A stretch of 64,000 nt of DNA, taken from Vulgatibacter incomptus (GTDB taxonomy: Bacteria; Myxococcota; Myxococcia; Myxococcales; Vulgatibacteraceae). Positions 1-9,493 of the stretch are shown here, in pieces. The notes under the pieces were generated by a model. The model was not told where the DNA came from. It did not search any database and was given only the letters and a program-made list of their open reading frames with translations. Position 1 is the first letter of the stretch, and the number at the start of each line of letters is the position of its first letter. The position numbers and the translations under genes are program-made. Where the stretch lies: positions 1,361,501 through 1,425,500 of the forward strand of contig NZ_CP012332.1 in NCBI RefSeq assembly GCF_001263175.1, in the 5' to 3' direction.

Positions 1-1020
1 CTCCCAGAGCACTCGGTATCCGGGCTGTCGGTGTCTGCAATTAACTCCGCGCGTTTCATGGGAACGATCTGTGGCATGTCATCCGGCTCTCCCTTCTGCT
101 TGGGAAGCAACTGGAATGGCCAAGTGGGGAATGGCACGTGGACGGACGCTCTGGAGCCGTACCTATTTGATCTCGAGTTGGTTTCCTTCGCCGTGGGACC
201 TGAGCATTCATGCGGGATCCACGCCGACGGAAGGGGGTTTTGCTGGGGTTCCAACTGGTCTGGACAGCTCGGTGTGGGTTCTATTCCCCCGAACTACCTA
301 CTCGACCCCGTAGAAGTCTCCGGCGGGATCCGCTTCTCGCAGATTCGCGCCTCCGACGCATCGGGGGGGGCGGCTGCCACATGTGGAGTCTCGATCTCCG
401 GCGTGGGGTATTGCTGGGGGCAGGGCGCTCTCGGTCATGGCACCACGGAGAGCTCCGCAGTTCCTGTCGAAGTCGCGGGCGGCCTGCGATTCCGGAAGAT
501 CGAGATCGCGCCTGGGGCAGCGCCTAGATGGCCGCCTGTGGGGCATGCTTGCGGGCTCGTGCTCAATGGGGACGTGTACTGCTGGGGATGGAACGACCAA
601 GGTCAGCTCGGGAACGGAAGTTTCGAGCCGTCGCCTGTCCCGGTTCTCATCGCTGGGGACGATTCTTTTCTCGATGTCAAGGTTTCCTTCGTCCCAGACT
701 TTTTGATCAAGGTTGCAGCCACCTGCGGGCTTCGAGCCGACGGCGTTGTTCTGTGCTGGGGCGACAATCGGTACTCGCAGCTCGGGTTCCCTGGCTGTAC
801 GGCCTCCCCGAATGACCCAGAGTGTGTCGAGTATCACTCGACTCCGACGCCGATCCAAACTGAGGAGCGGTTCGTGCAGATCGGTATGGGCGGGGCCTAC
901 AGCTGTGGCCTGACGGCCGAAGGAGTCGCGCTCTGCTGGGGAAGGTTCTTCGAAGGCAGTGCCGAGACCTTGACCGTTCCTTCGCCGATCCCCGGACACG
1001 AGGGGTGGCTCGAACGCTGA
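1..1020 (+). CDS. RCC1-repeat protein, C-terminal part (cut by window start)
   Basis: The reading frame is open from the first base, so the gene starts before the window. The visible part is a run of RCC1-type beta-propeller blades, each with a Cys-Gly-Leu...Asp-Gly...Cys-Trp-Gly pattern followed by Gly-Gln-Leu-Gly. It aligns almost residue for residue with the last third of the gene at 2552-4894, so the two are paralogues. By analogy the missing part probably carries a lipoprotein signal and bacterial Ig-like domains. RCC1-like propellers are usually protein-interaction scaffolds; the ligand here is unknown. The many Cys residues suggest an exported, disulfide-containing protein. Confidence 0.85.
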   Translation, partial: LPEHSVSGLSVSAINSARFMGTICGMSSGSPFCLGSNWNGQVGNGTWTDALEPYLFDLELVSFAVGPEHSCGIHADGRGFCWGSNWSGQLGVGSIPPNYLLDPVEVSGGIRFSQIRASDASGGAAATCGVSISGVGYCWGQGALGHGTTESSAVPVEVAGGLRFRKIEIAPGAAPRWPPVGHACGLVLNGDVYCWGWNDQGQLGNGSFEPSPVPVLIAGDDSFLDVKVSFVPDFLIKVAATCGLRADGVVLCWGDNRYSQLGFPGCTASPNDPECVEYHSTPTPIQTEERFVQIGMGGAYSCGLTAEGVALCWGRFFEGSAETLTVPSPIPGHEGWLER

Positions 1021-1186
1021 TGGCGGACCGAGCGCTGGGAGCAGGCCGGAGGCGGCCTGGCCCACCGCGAGGAGGTAGATGACAAGCGCAACCACCGCGA
1101 GCTCCTCGCCGCCCTCCGCGAGCGCGTCGGCCACGGCTGAAGCGTCGCTGTCCGGATGGCGGGAGTATGCTTGGCGCCCGCCGCGG
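1021..1186. other. Intergenic region with a 26-bp repeat
   Basis: Short gap between the RCC1-like gene and the convergent esterase gene. No credible gene was seen. Bases 1115-1140 are repeated exactly at 2430-2455, just upstream of the second RCC1-like gene. The bases after the stop codon also resemble those after the second RCC1-like gene (4895 onward). Both point to duplication of a gene-plus-flank unit. Confidence 0.6.
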
Positions 1187-2353
1187 TCAGGGGTAGAGGG
1201 CCCGGCGGATCACGTGGAGCGCCTCTTCGGCCATCGCCTGCTGACCCGGGACGACGGGGTGGACCCCGTCCCTGGTGAAGCCTGGGAGCCACTCGTTCGG
1301 ATCGTCGGCGCTGCGGAGGACCGCCTCGAAGTCGATCAGGTGCGCCACCGGCGCGTCATGCCGGAGCCACTCGTTCGTGGCGAGCCGGCGCGCCTGCACC
1401 TGCGGGGACACCCAGGGCGCGTCCTTCGGTGGCAGCGTCCCAGCCCAGACGGTGCAGAACGGCTCGAGGGCCCGGTATAGCTCCAGGTAGGCGGCGGACA
1501 TCGCCTGCACGTCGTGATCCCACAAGTTGTTGGTGCCGATCATCACGAGGCAGTCGGTGATCCCGGCGAGTGGGAACACCTCCTGTCCGAGCGCGTCCCG
1601 GGCCTCCTCGATCCCGGTCCCGGACACGGCAGCGTTGGCGACGGGCAGGCGGAGGCCCTCTTCCACCAGCGCCGGCCAGCTCTGCAGGTAGGGGTGCTGG
1701 GCCGGGTAGACAAACGCCTCTGTAATGCTGTCGCCGATGGCGACGAAGCCGCGGGTCGGCTCCCCCTCTACGTCGATTGTCGCGAGGCCGACTGCGCGCT
1801 CCTGCGGATCGCCCGCGATCGCGGTGTCGCCTGCATGCTGGCCCGGCAGCACGACGCTGCCCGGGAAGAGCTCGTTCTCGCCGGTGGCCAGAAAGCCCTC
1901 GGCCTCGAAGGAGACCCATACTTCCTGCCGGAACGCGACCGCGAACGGCAGCGCGTCGCTCGTCACCCGCTCGCGGGGGCTGGCGGAGAAGCCCTGTAGC
2001 CCGCCGAATGTAGCGGGTACGGGAGAGAGGGCGACCCATCCGCCCGTCGTGCGATCCGCCGATGCGACGGTCACCGCGTGGACCTTCGCCGGTCCGTCGC
2101 CAGCGCGGAAGGTGAGGCGGAGCCGCTCGCCGGCCCGCCCCAGGGGAATCCGCGTGCGGAACGTCATCCGCTGTGGGACCTCGACCGACCAGCGCAGGGC
2201 GGCGTGGTATCCGGGCTGGAAGACCGGCGATGGCGGAGGGGGCGGCCGATCGAGGGGGCTCACCTTGGGAGGCAGATGATTGGCGCCCGGGTTCCCTCCG
2301 CTGCACCCAACCAGTAGCGCCAGTCCGACGAAACCGTACGCGACCCGCCGCAT
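1187..2353 (-). CDS. SGNH/GDSL-type esterase lipoprotein
   Basis: 388-residue predicted lipoprotein. The chosen ATG at 2353 is preceded by GGAGGG and gives a short signal ending in a Leu-Val-Gly-Cys lipobox, followed by a Pro-rich linker; an upstream extension in the same frame is unlikely. The SGNH blocks are visible: Gly-Asp-Ser-Ile (nucleophile Ser), Gly-Thr-Asn-Asn (block III) and Asp-Gly-Val-His-Pro (catalytic Asp/His). A beta-rich domain of roughly 160 residues precedes the catalytic domain, as in carbohydrate-esterase-like SGNH hydrolases. It probably deacylates a polysaccharide or lipid outside the inner membrane; the substrate cannot be read from sequence. It lies convergent to one RCC1-like gene and divergent from the other. 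Confidence 0.85.
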   Translation of the reverse strand: MRRVAYGFVGLALLVGCSGGNPGANHLPPKVSPLDRPPPPPSPVFQPGYHAALRWSVEVPQRMTFRTRIPLGRAGERLRLTFRAGDGPAKVHAVTVASADRTTGGWVALSPVPATFGGLQGFSASPRERVTSDALPFAVAFRQEVWVSFEAEGFLATGENELFPGSVVLPGQHAGDTAIAGDPQERAVGLATIDVEGEPTRGFVAIGDSITEAFVYPAQHPYLQSWPALVEEGLRLPVANAAVSGTGIEEARDALGQEVFPLAGITDCLVMIGTNNLWDHDVQAMSAAYLELYRALEPFCTVWAGTLPPKDAPWVSPQVQARRLATNEWLRHDAPVAHLIDFEAVLRSADDPNEWLPGFTRDGVHPVVPGQQAMAEEALHVIRRALYP

Positions 2354-2551
2354 CCGCCGCCCTCCCTGCGTTTCAGATTCGGCACTGCGGGGGCGCGCGC
2401 GCCATCGCCTTACGGGGCGGCCGGCCCTCTCCGCGAGCGCGTCGGCCACGGCTGAGCTTCAACTTCCAGCGTTCGACGCGAAAACCGGTGGTATGGTGAG
2501 TCAAGCCTCGGGAAACGAGGCCGCCACTGATTCGCTAGGGGGGAAGTCGAG

Positions 2552-4894
2552 ATGACCGGGTGGTTCCATTCGACCGCGTCGCGCTGGGCGGCTCGTTCCG
2601 CGGTGCTCGCTCTTTGCGCGGCGCTTGGAGCCTGCGGGACGGAGAACAAGCCCCTCGTCGATCCGGGCGGTGGAGACGTTTGTCCCGATCCGAGCTCGTG
2701 CGTCGCTTGGGTGAAGGTAACGCCGGCGACGTCGAGGCTCCACGTCGGCTCGACCATTCGTTTCACGGCCGTGGGTTTTTCGACGGCGGGAGATCCGATC
2801 CCACGCCGGCCCGTGGTTTGGTCCTCGCACTCCACTGCGATCGCGATCGTCGACGAGCAGGGGACTGTCCGCGGCGTGGCACCCGGAGTATCGAGAATCT
2901 CCGCGACGGTCGACGGAATCCAGGGCGCCGCCATGGTGACCGTCCTTCCGACGCTCGACGTTCGAGTGGAGATCGACGGGCCGCGCACGATCGAGCTCGT
3001 GGTCGGGCAATCGATCCAGCTCACGGCTAGGGCCGTCTACGAGGAAGGTCGTGTCCTCCCCGACGCCACGATCGAATGGGAGTCGGATCTGCCCGAAGCG
3101 GTCCAGGTGAATGGGAACGGCCGAATCGTGGCAATGGCCGTCGGATCGGCTACGGTTCGGGCCGTCTTTGGAGAAGCGAGTGCATCGGTCTCCGTTCGCG
3201 TGCTTCCGCCCGGATTCGAGTCGATACGAATCTCAGGAGCACCCGAGTCGTTGGCGATCGGGGACCAGGTCCAGCTCCAGGCGACGGTCAAGGATGTGCA
3301 GGGCAGGACGATCCCGGACGCTGACATCTCGTGGACCGTCACACCCGCCGAGCGGGCCTCGATCTCAAACGAGGGTGTGCTGATCGGTCGTCGCTCCGGG
3401 ATCGTGCAGGTTCGGGCCTCCGTGGGAGCCGTGAACGGCACGGTCGATGTCGCGGTCTTCGGAATGGGCGTCTCGATTGCGATCGAACCCGAGTCACCTA
3501 TCGAGCTCGATCTCGGCGAGTCGATTCAGCTACTCGCGGCTGTGCTGGATGAGAACGGGGACGAGGTCCCGGGTCGCTCATTCGTCTGGGAGTCGAACTC
3601 CAAGGCGACGGCGGAGGTCAATGCGGACGGGTTCGTGCGTGCCCTTGGCGGAGGGAAGGCGACGATCATCGTCCTGTCGGAAGACCGCAGCCTCCGCTCC
3701 TCCGTCGAGATCCGCGTGAGGGTGCCGAAGTTCGTCGAGCTGAGCGTCGGCAACAGCATCGCTTGCGGCGTGGCGTCGGACGGACGCGCATTTTGCTGGG
3801 GCTCGGTTCCCGGCCGGCAGGGGCCCATGGCAATACCCATGGCTTCGCTTCCGGGGTACTCGGTGTCCGGGTTGTCGGTGTCGGCAATCGACACCGTTGG
3901 TTTCATGGGAACCATCTGTGGCATGTCGTCCGGTTCGCCCTTCTGCTTGGGGGGCAACCAATACGGACAAGCCGGGAATGGCACGACGACTGAAGTTCGT
4001 GAGCCGTACCGATTCGAACTCGAGTTGGTCTCCTTCGCCGTGGGACCTAGGCATTCCTGTGGACTCCACGTCGATGGAAGGGCGTTCTGCTGGGGTGAAA
4101 ACTGGTCTGGACAGCTCGGTGTGAGTGGGGGGCCCGAGGGCTTCCCCCCGTACTCCGTACTCGATCCCGTAGAGGTCTCAGGTGGGATCCGCTTCTCGCA
4201 GATTCACGCCTCCGATGAGTTGGGGAGTTCGGTGGGGATTTCGGTTGCCTCTTGTGGCGTCTCGATCTCCGGCGTGGGGTACTGCTGGGGGACCGGTGCT
4301 CTCGGGAACGGCAGCACGGAGTACAGCGTGGTTCCTGTCGAAGTCGCGGGCGGCCTGCAATTCCGGAAGATCGAGATCGCGCCAGGGGAAGAACATCCAC
4401 GTTTCCCAGCGAATTCTCTTTTGGGGCATGCTTGCGGGCTCACGGTCGATGGGAAGGTCTATTGCTGGGGACGAAATCTCCAAGGTCAGCTCGGGAGCGG
4501 AAGTTTCGAGCAATCGCCTGTGCCGGTTCCCATCGCGGATGACGATTCCTTCCTCGACGTCAAGGTTTCCTCCCTTGAAAGCAGTAGGGTCGCTTCGAGC
4601 TGCGGGCTTCGAGCCGACGGCGTGGTTCTTTGCTGGGGCGACAACCGGTATTCGCAGCTCGGATTTCCGGGCTGTACGGCCTCTTCGAATGACCCGGAGT
4701 GTGTCGAATATCATCCGACTCCGACACCGGTCCAGACCGACGAGCGATTTGTACAGATCGGGATGGGCGGGGCCTACAGCTGCGGTCTGACGGCCGAAGG
4801 AGTCGCGTTCTGCTGGGGAGCGTTGGCAGGCGGGGGGGAGAGTTGGCAGGTTCCCACGCCGATCCTCGGACACGAGAGGTGGCTCGAACGTTGA
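2552..4894 (+). CDS. Lipoprotein with bacterial Ig-like (BIG2) domains and RCC1 repeats
   Basis: 780 residues. The N-terminus is a signal peptide with a Leu-Gly-Ala-Cys lipobox. Residues about 50-390 hold four BIG2-like Ig repeats, recognisable by Leu-x-Val-Gly-x-Ser-Ile-x-Leu starts and ...Gly-x-Ala-x-Ile/Val ends. Residues about 395-780 hold RCC1 blades with repeated Cys-Trp-Gly and Gly-Gln-Leu-Gly motifs. A GGGGGAAG ribosome site precedes the ATG. The architecture is that of a surface-anchored adhesin or scaffold. It is a paralogue of the gene at 1-1020. No enzymatic motif was seen. Confidence 0.88.
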   Translation: MTGWFHSTASRWAARSAVLALCAALGACGTENKPLVDPGGGDVCPDPSSCVAWVKVTPATSRLHVGSTIRFTAVGFSTAGDPIPRRPVVWSSHSTAIAIVDEQGTVRGVAPGVSRISATVDGIQGAAMVTVLPTLDVRVEIDGPRTIELVVGQSIQLTARAVYEEGRVLPDATIEWESDLPEAVQVNGNGRIVAMAVGSATVRAVFGEASASVSVRVLPPGFESIRISGAPESLAIGDQVQLQATVKDVQGRTIPDADISWTVTPAERASISNEGVLIGRRSGIVQVRASVGAVNGTVDVAVFGMGVSIAIEPESPIELDLGESIQLLAAVLDENGDEVPGRSFVWESNSKATAEVNADGFVRALGGGKATIIVLSEDRSLRSSVEIRVRVPKFVELSVGNSIACGVASDGRAFCWGSVPGRQGPMAIPMASLPGYSVSGLSVSAIDTVGFMGTICGMSSGSPFCLGGNQYGQAGNGTTTEVREPYRFELELVSFAVGPRHSCGLHVDGRAFCWGENWSGQLGVSGGPEGFPPYSVLDPVEVSGGIRFSQIHASDELGSSVGISVASCGVSISGVGYCWGTGALGNGSTEYSVVPVEVAGGLQFRKIEIAPGEEHPRFPANSLLGHACGLTVDGKVYCWGRNLQGQLGSGSFEQSPVPVPIADDDSFLDVKVSSLESSRVASSCGLRADGVVLCWGDNRYSQLGFPGCTASSNDPECVEYHPTPTPVQTDERFVQIGMGGAYSCGLTAEGVAFCWGALAGGGESWQVPTPILGHERWLER

Positions 4895-4923
4895 TGGCGA
4901 ACGAGCGCTGTTGGGAGCCTCGC

Positions 4924-7488
4924 TCACTGCGCGAGCTTTAGCTCGTTCCCGTCGCTGATGAAGCGCACGGGACCGCGATCGGTGCGGTGGAGGCTGCAGC
5001 CCCGCGCCTCGTAGCGCTCGACCACGTCTCTTCTCGGAAAACCGAACTGGTTGCGCCTGCCCACGCAGAAGACCACGTGGTGCGGGCGCACCCGCTCGAG
5101 GAGGGCCGCCGACGAGCTGGTGCTGGAGCCGTGGTGGGGCGCCTTGATGAGCTGGGCGCGAAGGTCCGCGCGCGAGGCGACCAGCGCTTCTTCGCCCTCG
5201 GCCTCGATGTCGCCCGGCAGGAGGATCGCGACGTCGCCGTGCACAATGCGGAGTACCAGCGAGACGTCGTTCTCGTGGAAGAGCGGCTCGTAGCCGACGC
5301 CATCTCGATCGGGTGGTCCCAGGATCTCGAAGCGGACGCCAGCGCGCTCGATCGGCGGCGAGCTCTGGAGGAGGACGCGCCTGGGGATCCCGCGCGCCAC
5401 GAGCGCGTCGGCGATTGGCGTGCCGAGGCGGCCATCGAGAGGCCGGCCCGATGCCCAGAGCTCACCCACGGGCATGGCGGCCAACAGCGCCGGTGCGGAG
5501 CCCACGTGGTCGGGGTGGAGGTGGCTGAGGGCGAGGGCGTCGAGGGAGCGGACGCCGCGCTCGGCGAGCTGGGGAAGCAGCACCCGCTGGGCCACGTCGC
5601 GCTCGCCACGGAGCTCGCCGCCCGTATCGACCAGGATGTGGCTGCCGTCTGGGAGGCGGAGCAGGGTGGAGTCACCCTGGCCTACCGCGAGGAAGTCGAC
5701 GACGAGCTTTCCCTCGGTGGGATCCGCGCTCACCCACGGTAGCAGGAGGATCCCGAGGCAGACGGCGAGCGCCGCCAGGCCGCGGCGCGGCGCGCGCCGA
5801 AGAGACGCAAGGGCGAGGCTGGCGCCGCACATGGCGAGCGCGCCGCCGATCCCAGGGGCTTCCATCGGGATCCGGGAGCCGGGCCAGGTCGCGAACCACG
5901 CCGCGGCGCCGTCGACCACGGCGGCGAAGGGCGCGGCCAGCCAGAGCACAGGAGCCATGGCCGTGCGGCTCACGAGGCCGATCGCGGTGGCGACGGCGCA
6001 GAGCGCGGTGGCGCCGAGGCCGACCGGGACAGCGATCATGTTGGCCGGGAGGGCGGCGACCGAGGCGCGCTGGAAGTGGAAGGCGGTGAGGGGCAGGGTG
6101 GCGAGGGTCGCAGCGGCGGTGGTGGCAAGCGATGTCAGCGGCACCTCGAGCCAACGTCGCCACCGGGGCGCATCGGGCCGCGGCTGCGAGACAGGGATCA
6201 GCTCGCGGATCCCCCTCGAGAGCGCGAGGAGGCCGGCGCAGGCGGCGAAGGAGAGCTGGAACGAGGCCTCGTGGAGCGCTGCCGGATCCCAGGCGAGGAT
6301 CGCGAGAGCGGCGGCGCCGAGGGCGGTCCAGCCCTCCGAGCTCCGATCGACGATCTGTGCCGTGAGGAAGAGTCCGGCGCCCACAGCGGCCCGCACCACG
6401 GGCGGCTGGGCGCCGGTGAGCAGCGCGTAGGCGGGGGCCGCCGGCAGAGCGACGAGGGCGGCGATCTGCCGCGGGTCGAAGCGCGTGCCGACGCGACCGA
6501 AGAGCCAGACGAGGATCCGGTAGAGGCCGAGGACGGTCAGGCCGAGGTGGAGGCCGGAGACCGAGAGCAGATGGGAGAGGCCGCTGGCCGCGAAGCGCTC
6601 CGCCTGCTCCGGCGAGACGAGCGAACGATCGCCGACCGAGAGGGCGGCGAGGAGCGCCGCGGTCGGACCGGGGCCCATGACCTCCTCGACCCGCGCCGAG
6701 ATCCGCCGGCGCGCCACCTCCACCGCCGTCTGGATGCCGCCGCCTGGGGACATGACGCCGAGCTGCCCGCCGGCGACCCGGGCCGGACAAGCGATGCCAG
6801 CGCGGTCGAGGCGGCGGCGCGCGTCCTCCATGCCGGGAAGGCCGGGCTCGAGCTCGTCCAGGGTCGCGACGGTCCGGACTGCATCGCCGGGCAGGGGGCG
6901 CAGGCCCTCGTTCATCGAGAGTAGCAGCCGGAGGCCCGAGGCATCGATCCAGGGAGGAGGCGGATCGAGGGGGCGCTCCCGCGCCGGCCTCGCCCTCGCG
7001 ACCTCGACCTCTGCGCGGGTGGTCTCGAAGCCGATGGCGGGTGCGCCGGCGATCCATGCCTCCAACTCGAGGCGGGCGGGAGCGTCGCGGGTGGGAACGG
7101 GCAGGCCGAGCGACTCCAGCGCGTTGGAGCAGGGGCCGGCCAGGCGGCCCGGTACGGGCTCGCGGCCGGACCGCGAAGATCCGGGTCGCCCGGCACCAGA
7201 AGCGCTCGGACCCGCGTCCCCTGGGACGGAGGAAGGTGCCGGCGAGTCGACGGCGTTCGAATCGGGCAGCCCCTCGCTCGCGCCCCGGATCGAGCCCGCC
7301 ATCGCGAAGGCTGCGAAGACGAGGAAGCTCGCCGCGAGACGACGTCCCGTCCTGGCGGCGGCCAGCGCCAGGGCGATCACGGGGAAGATTGCGACCAGGC
7401 TGATGGTTCCAAACGGCCGCGCGCTGAGAAGGCCGGCAGCGAAAGCCGCCGCCATCCAGGGGATCGGGAACCGGAAGATTCTGCCCAC
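4924..7488 (-). CDS. comEC: ComEC/Rec2 DNA-uptake channel
   Basis: 854 residues, the usual size for full-length ComEC/Rec2. It has N-terminal membrane segments, a soluble DUF4131-like part, then the multi-helix Competence domain with its signature Leu-Leu-Ser-Val-Ser-Gly-Leu-His-Leu at about residue 310. A C-terminal metallo-beta-lactamase-like domain starts near residue 600, with Ser-His-Leu-His-Pro-Asp-His-Val-Gly as metal motif. ComEC transports single-stranded DNA across the inner membrane during transformation, and the C-terminal domain is thought to be a nuclease. It stands alone on this strand, convergent with the RCC1-like gene and divergent from cdnL. Confidence 0.93.
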   Translation of the reverse strand: MGRIFRFPIPWMAAAFAAGLLSARPFGTISLVAIFPVIALALAAARTGRRLAASFLVFAAFAMAGSIRGASEGLPDSNAVDSPAPSSVPGDAGPSASGAGRPGSSRSGREPVPGRLAGPCSNALESLGLPVPTRDAPARLELEAWIAGAPAIGFETTRAEVEVARARPARERPLDPPPPWIDASGLRLLLSMNEGLRPLPGDAVRTVATLDELEPGLPGMEDARRRLDRAGIACPARVAGGQLGVMSPGGGIQTAVEVARRRISARVEEVMGPGPTAALLAALSVGDRSLVSPEQAERFAASGLSHLLSVSGLHLGLTVLGLYRILVWLFGRVGTRFDPRQIAALVALPAAPAYALLTGAQPPVVRAAVGAGLFLTAQIVDRSSEGWTALGAAALAILAWDPAALHEASFQLSFAACAGLLALSRGIRELIPVSQPRPDAPRWRRWLEVPLTSLATTAAATLATLPLTAFHFQRASVAALPANMIAVPVGLGATALCAVATAIGLVSRTAMAPVLWLAAPFAAVVDGAAAWFATWPGSRIPMEAPGIGGALAMCGASLALASLRRAPRRGLAALAVCLGILLLPWVSADPTEGKLVVDFLAVGQGDSTLLRLPDGSHILVDTGGELRGERDVAQRVLLPQLAERGVRSLDALALSHLHPDHVGSAPALLAAMPVGELWASGRPLDGRLGTPIADALVARGIPRRVLLQSSPPIERAGVRFEILGPPDRDGVGYEPLFHENDVSLVLRIVHGDVAILLPGDIEAEGEEALVASRADLRAQLIKAPHHGSSTSSSAALLERVRPHHVVFCVGRRNQFGFPRRDVVERYEARGCSLHRTDRGPVRFISDGNELKLAQ

Positions 7489-7638
7489 GTGGCCGCTCCA
7501 AATAGAGAAGAGGCCGTCCGGTAGCGGGATTCATGCCACCGCAGAAATGGGCGGAAATTGACTTTGCACGACGTGACGTGCTACGGTCCGTCGGCTCGAC
7601 TTGCGGCCTCGGGTCGCAGGTCGCGAAGGAGGAAGTGG

Positions 7639-8130
7639 ATGCAGACGACCTTCAAGGTCGGTGACAAGGCCGTCTACCCGGGACAGGGCGTAGGCGAGGT
7701 CTTGGGAATCGAACACAAGGAGGTGGCCGGTCAGCGCCAGTCCTTCTACGTTCTCCGGATCCTCGAGAACGGCATGAAGATCATGATCCCTATCAACAAG
7801 GTGGGGTCGGTGGGGCTTCGGGAGATCATCGACGACGTTGCCGTGAAGAAGGTCTACACCATTCTTCGCGAGAAGGCCCCGTCGGTGGATGCCACCACCT
7901 GGAATCGTCGGTACCGCGAGTACATGGAGAAGATCAAGACCGGCTCGGTCTTCGAGATCGCCGAGGTGCTGCGTGACCTCTACCTGCTCAAGGGCGACAA
8001 GGATCTCTCCTTCGGCGAGCGCAAGATGCTCGATACCGCTCGTTCGCTGCTGATCAAGGAGCTCTCGCTCGCAAAGAACTGCGACGAGGAGCAGATCGAG
8101 AGCGACTTCCGCTCGATCTTCGATCGCTGA
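7639..8130 (+). CDS. cdnL: CdnL (CarD N-terminal-like) transcription regulator
   Basis: 163 residues, essentially the size of Myxococcus CdnL. The N-terminal Tudor-like RNA-polymerase-beta interaction module begins [13 protein letters not shown]. The helical C-terminal part binds promoter DNA. The start at 7639 is chosen for AAGGAGG and because upstream codons do not belong to the family. CdnL stabilises open promoter complexes, including at rRNA promoters, and is essential in myxobacteria. It lacks the HMGA-like tail of true CarD. A 9-bp perfect hairpin follows the stop. Confidence 0.95.
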   Translation: MQTTFKVGDKAVYPGQGVGEVLGIEHKEVAGQRQSFYVLRILENGMKIMIPINKVGSVGLREIIDDVAVKKVYTILREKAPSVDATTWNRRYREYMEKIKTGSVFEIAEVLRDLYLLKGDKDLSFGERKMLDTARSLLIKELSLAKNCDEEQIESDFRSIFDR

Positions 8131-8170
8131 TCCAGTCGAGGCGCGCGGCTCCATCCGAGCGCTTCGAAAC

Positions 8171-8193
8171 GCGCCCGCCTCCATGGCGGGCGC
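8171..8193 (+). terminator. Hairpin terminator after cdnL
   Basis: A perfect 9-bp GC stem (8171-8179 with 8185-8193), 5-nt loop, followed by TTCC. It sits 40 bp after the cdnL stop codon. The weak T-run makes efficient factor-independent termination uncertain. Confidence 0.6.
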
Positions 8194-8275
8194 TTCCGTT
8201 CCAACCCCAGGATCCCGCCGCTGGAACGACGCCTGCCGTAGCTCCGGCGCTCTCGCCATCCGTCAAGGAGTCCCC

Positions 8276-9427
8276 GTGTCCAGAGCCGACGCGGTCGCCA
8301 TCCTCCCCGCCGCAGGAAAGGGGACCCGCCTCGGAGAGGCGAAGCAGTTCCTCGAGCTCGGCGGCGTTCCGCTCCTCGTCCGCGCGGTAGAGCGTGCGGC
8401 GGCGTGCAGCGAGATCGCCGCGATCGTCATCGCAGCGCCGCCCGGCGAGGAGGAGAGGGTCCGCGACCTGCTCGCTGCCCACGGCGCGGACGCCAAACTG
8501 CACGCCGTGGTGGCTGGGGGCGCCGAGAGGGCCGACTCCGTGAAGGCCGCCCTGCGCGCTGCGCCAGCCGGTCTCCCGATGGTCGCGATCCACGACGCGG
8601 CGAGGCCCTTCGCGACGCCGGAGCTCTTCACGCGGGTGCTCGAGGCCGCGAGGCGGACGGGCGCTGCCGTGGCGGCCCTGCCTTGCACCGACACGGTGAA
8701 GCGGCTCGAGGGATCCGGCGTGACGACCGTCGATCGCCGCTCGCTCTGGCTCGCCCAGACCCCGCAGTGCTTCCGGATCGAGCAGCTCCTCCGCGCCTAC
8801 GAGCGCGCAGGCAACGACGTCTCGGTGGCTACCGACGAGGCCGCGCTCATCGAAGCCCTCGGAGAGCCGGTTGAGCTCGTCCCGGGCGAAAAGGAGAACT
8901 TCAAGGTGACCGACGCGGACGATCTGCGCAGGGCGCGCGGCATGGTGGAGGCACCGGCCGCGGTGGGTTTCGGCTTCGACGTCCACGCGTTCGAAGAGGG
9001 GAGGCGGTGCGTCCTCGGCGGCGTCGAGTTCCCGGGTGAGACCGGCCTCGCGGGCCACTCCGACGCCGACGCGGCGCTCCACGCGATCATGGACGCCATC
9101 CTGGGCGCTGCGGGCCTGGGCGACATCGGCCAGCACTTCCCCGACACGGACGCGCGCTTCCGCGGCGCAGACTCCGGCGTGCTCCTCCAGGAGGTGGCGG
9201 CGCGCGCCAAGGCTGCTGGCTTCCGCGTGCAGAACGTGGATCTCACCATCGCCGCTGCGCGGCCCCGGATCGGCCCGAGGCGCGAGGAGATGCGGGCGAA
9301 GATCGCCTCGATCCTCGGCATCCCCGAGGCCCGCGTGAACGTGAAGGCGACCACGACCGAAGGGCTGGGTTTCGTGGGCAGGAGCGAAGGGATCGCCGCC
9401 CAGGCCGTGGCACTCCTGGCTCGCTAG
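8276..9427 (+). CDS. ispDF: Bifunctional IspD-IspF, MEP isoprenoid pathway
   Basis: 383 residues. Residues 1 to about 225 are 2-C-methyl-D-erythritol 4-phosphate cytidylyltransferase: Leu-Pro-Ala-Ala-Gly-Lys-Gly-Thr-Arg nucleotide motif and a central His-Asp-Ala-Ala-Arg-Pro. The remainder is 2-C-methyl-D-erythritol 2,4-cyclodiphosphate synthase: Gly-Phe-Asp-Val-His at the zinc site and Gly-His-Ser-Asp-Ala-Asp. The two catalyse non-consecutive steps of the MEP pathway, with IspE acting between them. GTG at 8276 is chosen because AAGGAG lies 5 bp upstream; an ATG at 8183 would add a non-family extension. cysS follows. Confidence 0.94.
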   Translation: MSRADAVAILPAAGKGTRLGEAKQFLELGGVPLLVRAVERAAACSEIAAIVIAAPPGEEERVRDLLAAHGADAKLHAVVAGGAERADSVKAALRAAPAGLPMVAIHDAARPFATPELFTRVLEAARRTGAAVAALPCTDTVKRLEGSGVTTVDRRSLWLAQTPQCFRIEQLLRAYERAGNDVSVATDEAALIEALGEPVELVPGEKENFKVTDADDLRRARGMVEAPAAVGFGFDVHAFEEGRRCVLGGVEFPGETGLAGHSDADAALHAIMDAILGAAGLGDIGQHFPDTDARFRGADSGVLLQEVAARAKAAGFRVQNVDLTIAAARPRIGPRREEMRAKIASILGIPEARVNVKATTTEGLGFVGRSEGIAAQAVALLAR

Positions 9428-9493
9428 CAACGCTGGCGCCAGGGTTGCGCCGCCGGTAGGATGCCCGTTTCGACCCCAAGGAGCATCCACCAG

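Noticed and set aside
298-1134. Long minus-strand open frame over the RCC1-like gene
   Set aside because: Antisense to a clear repeat protein in high-GC DNA; no domain and no ribosome site.
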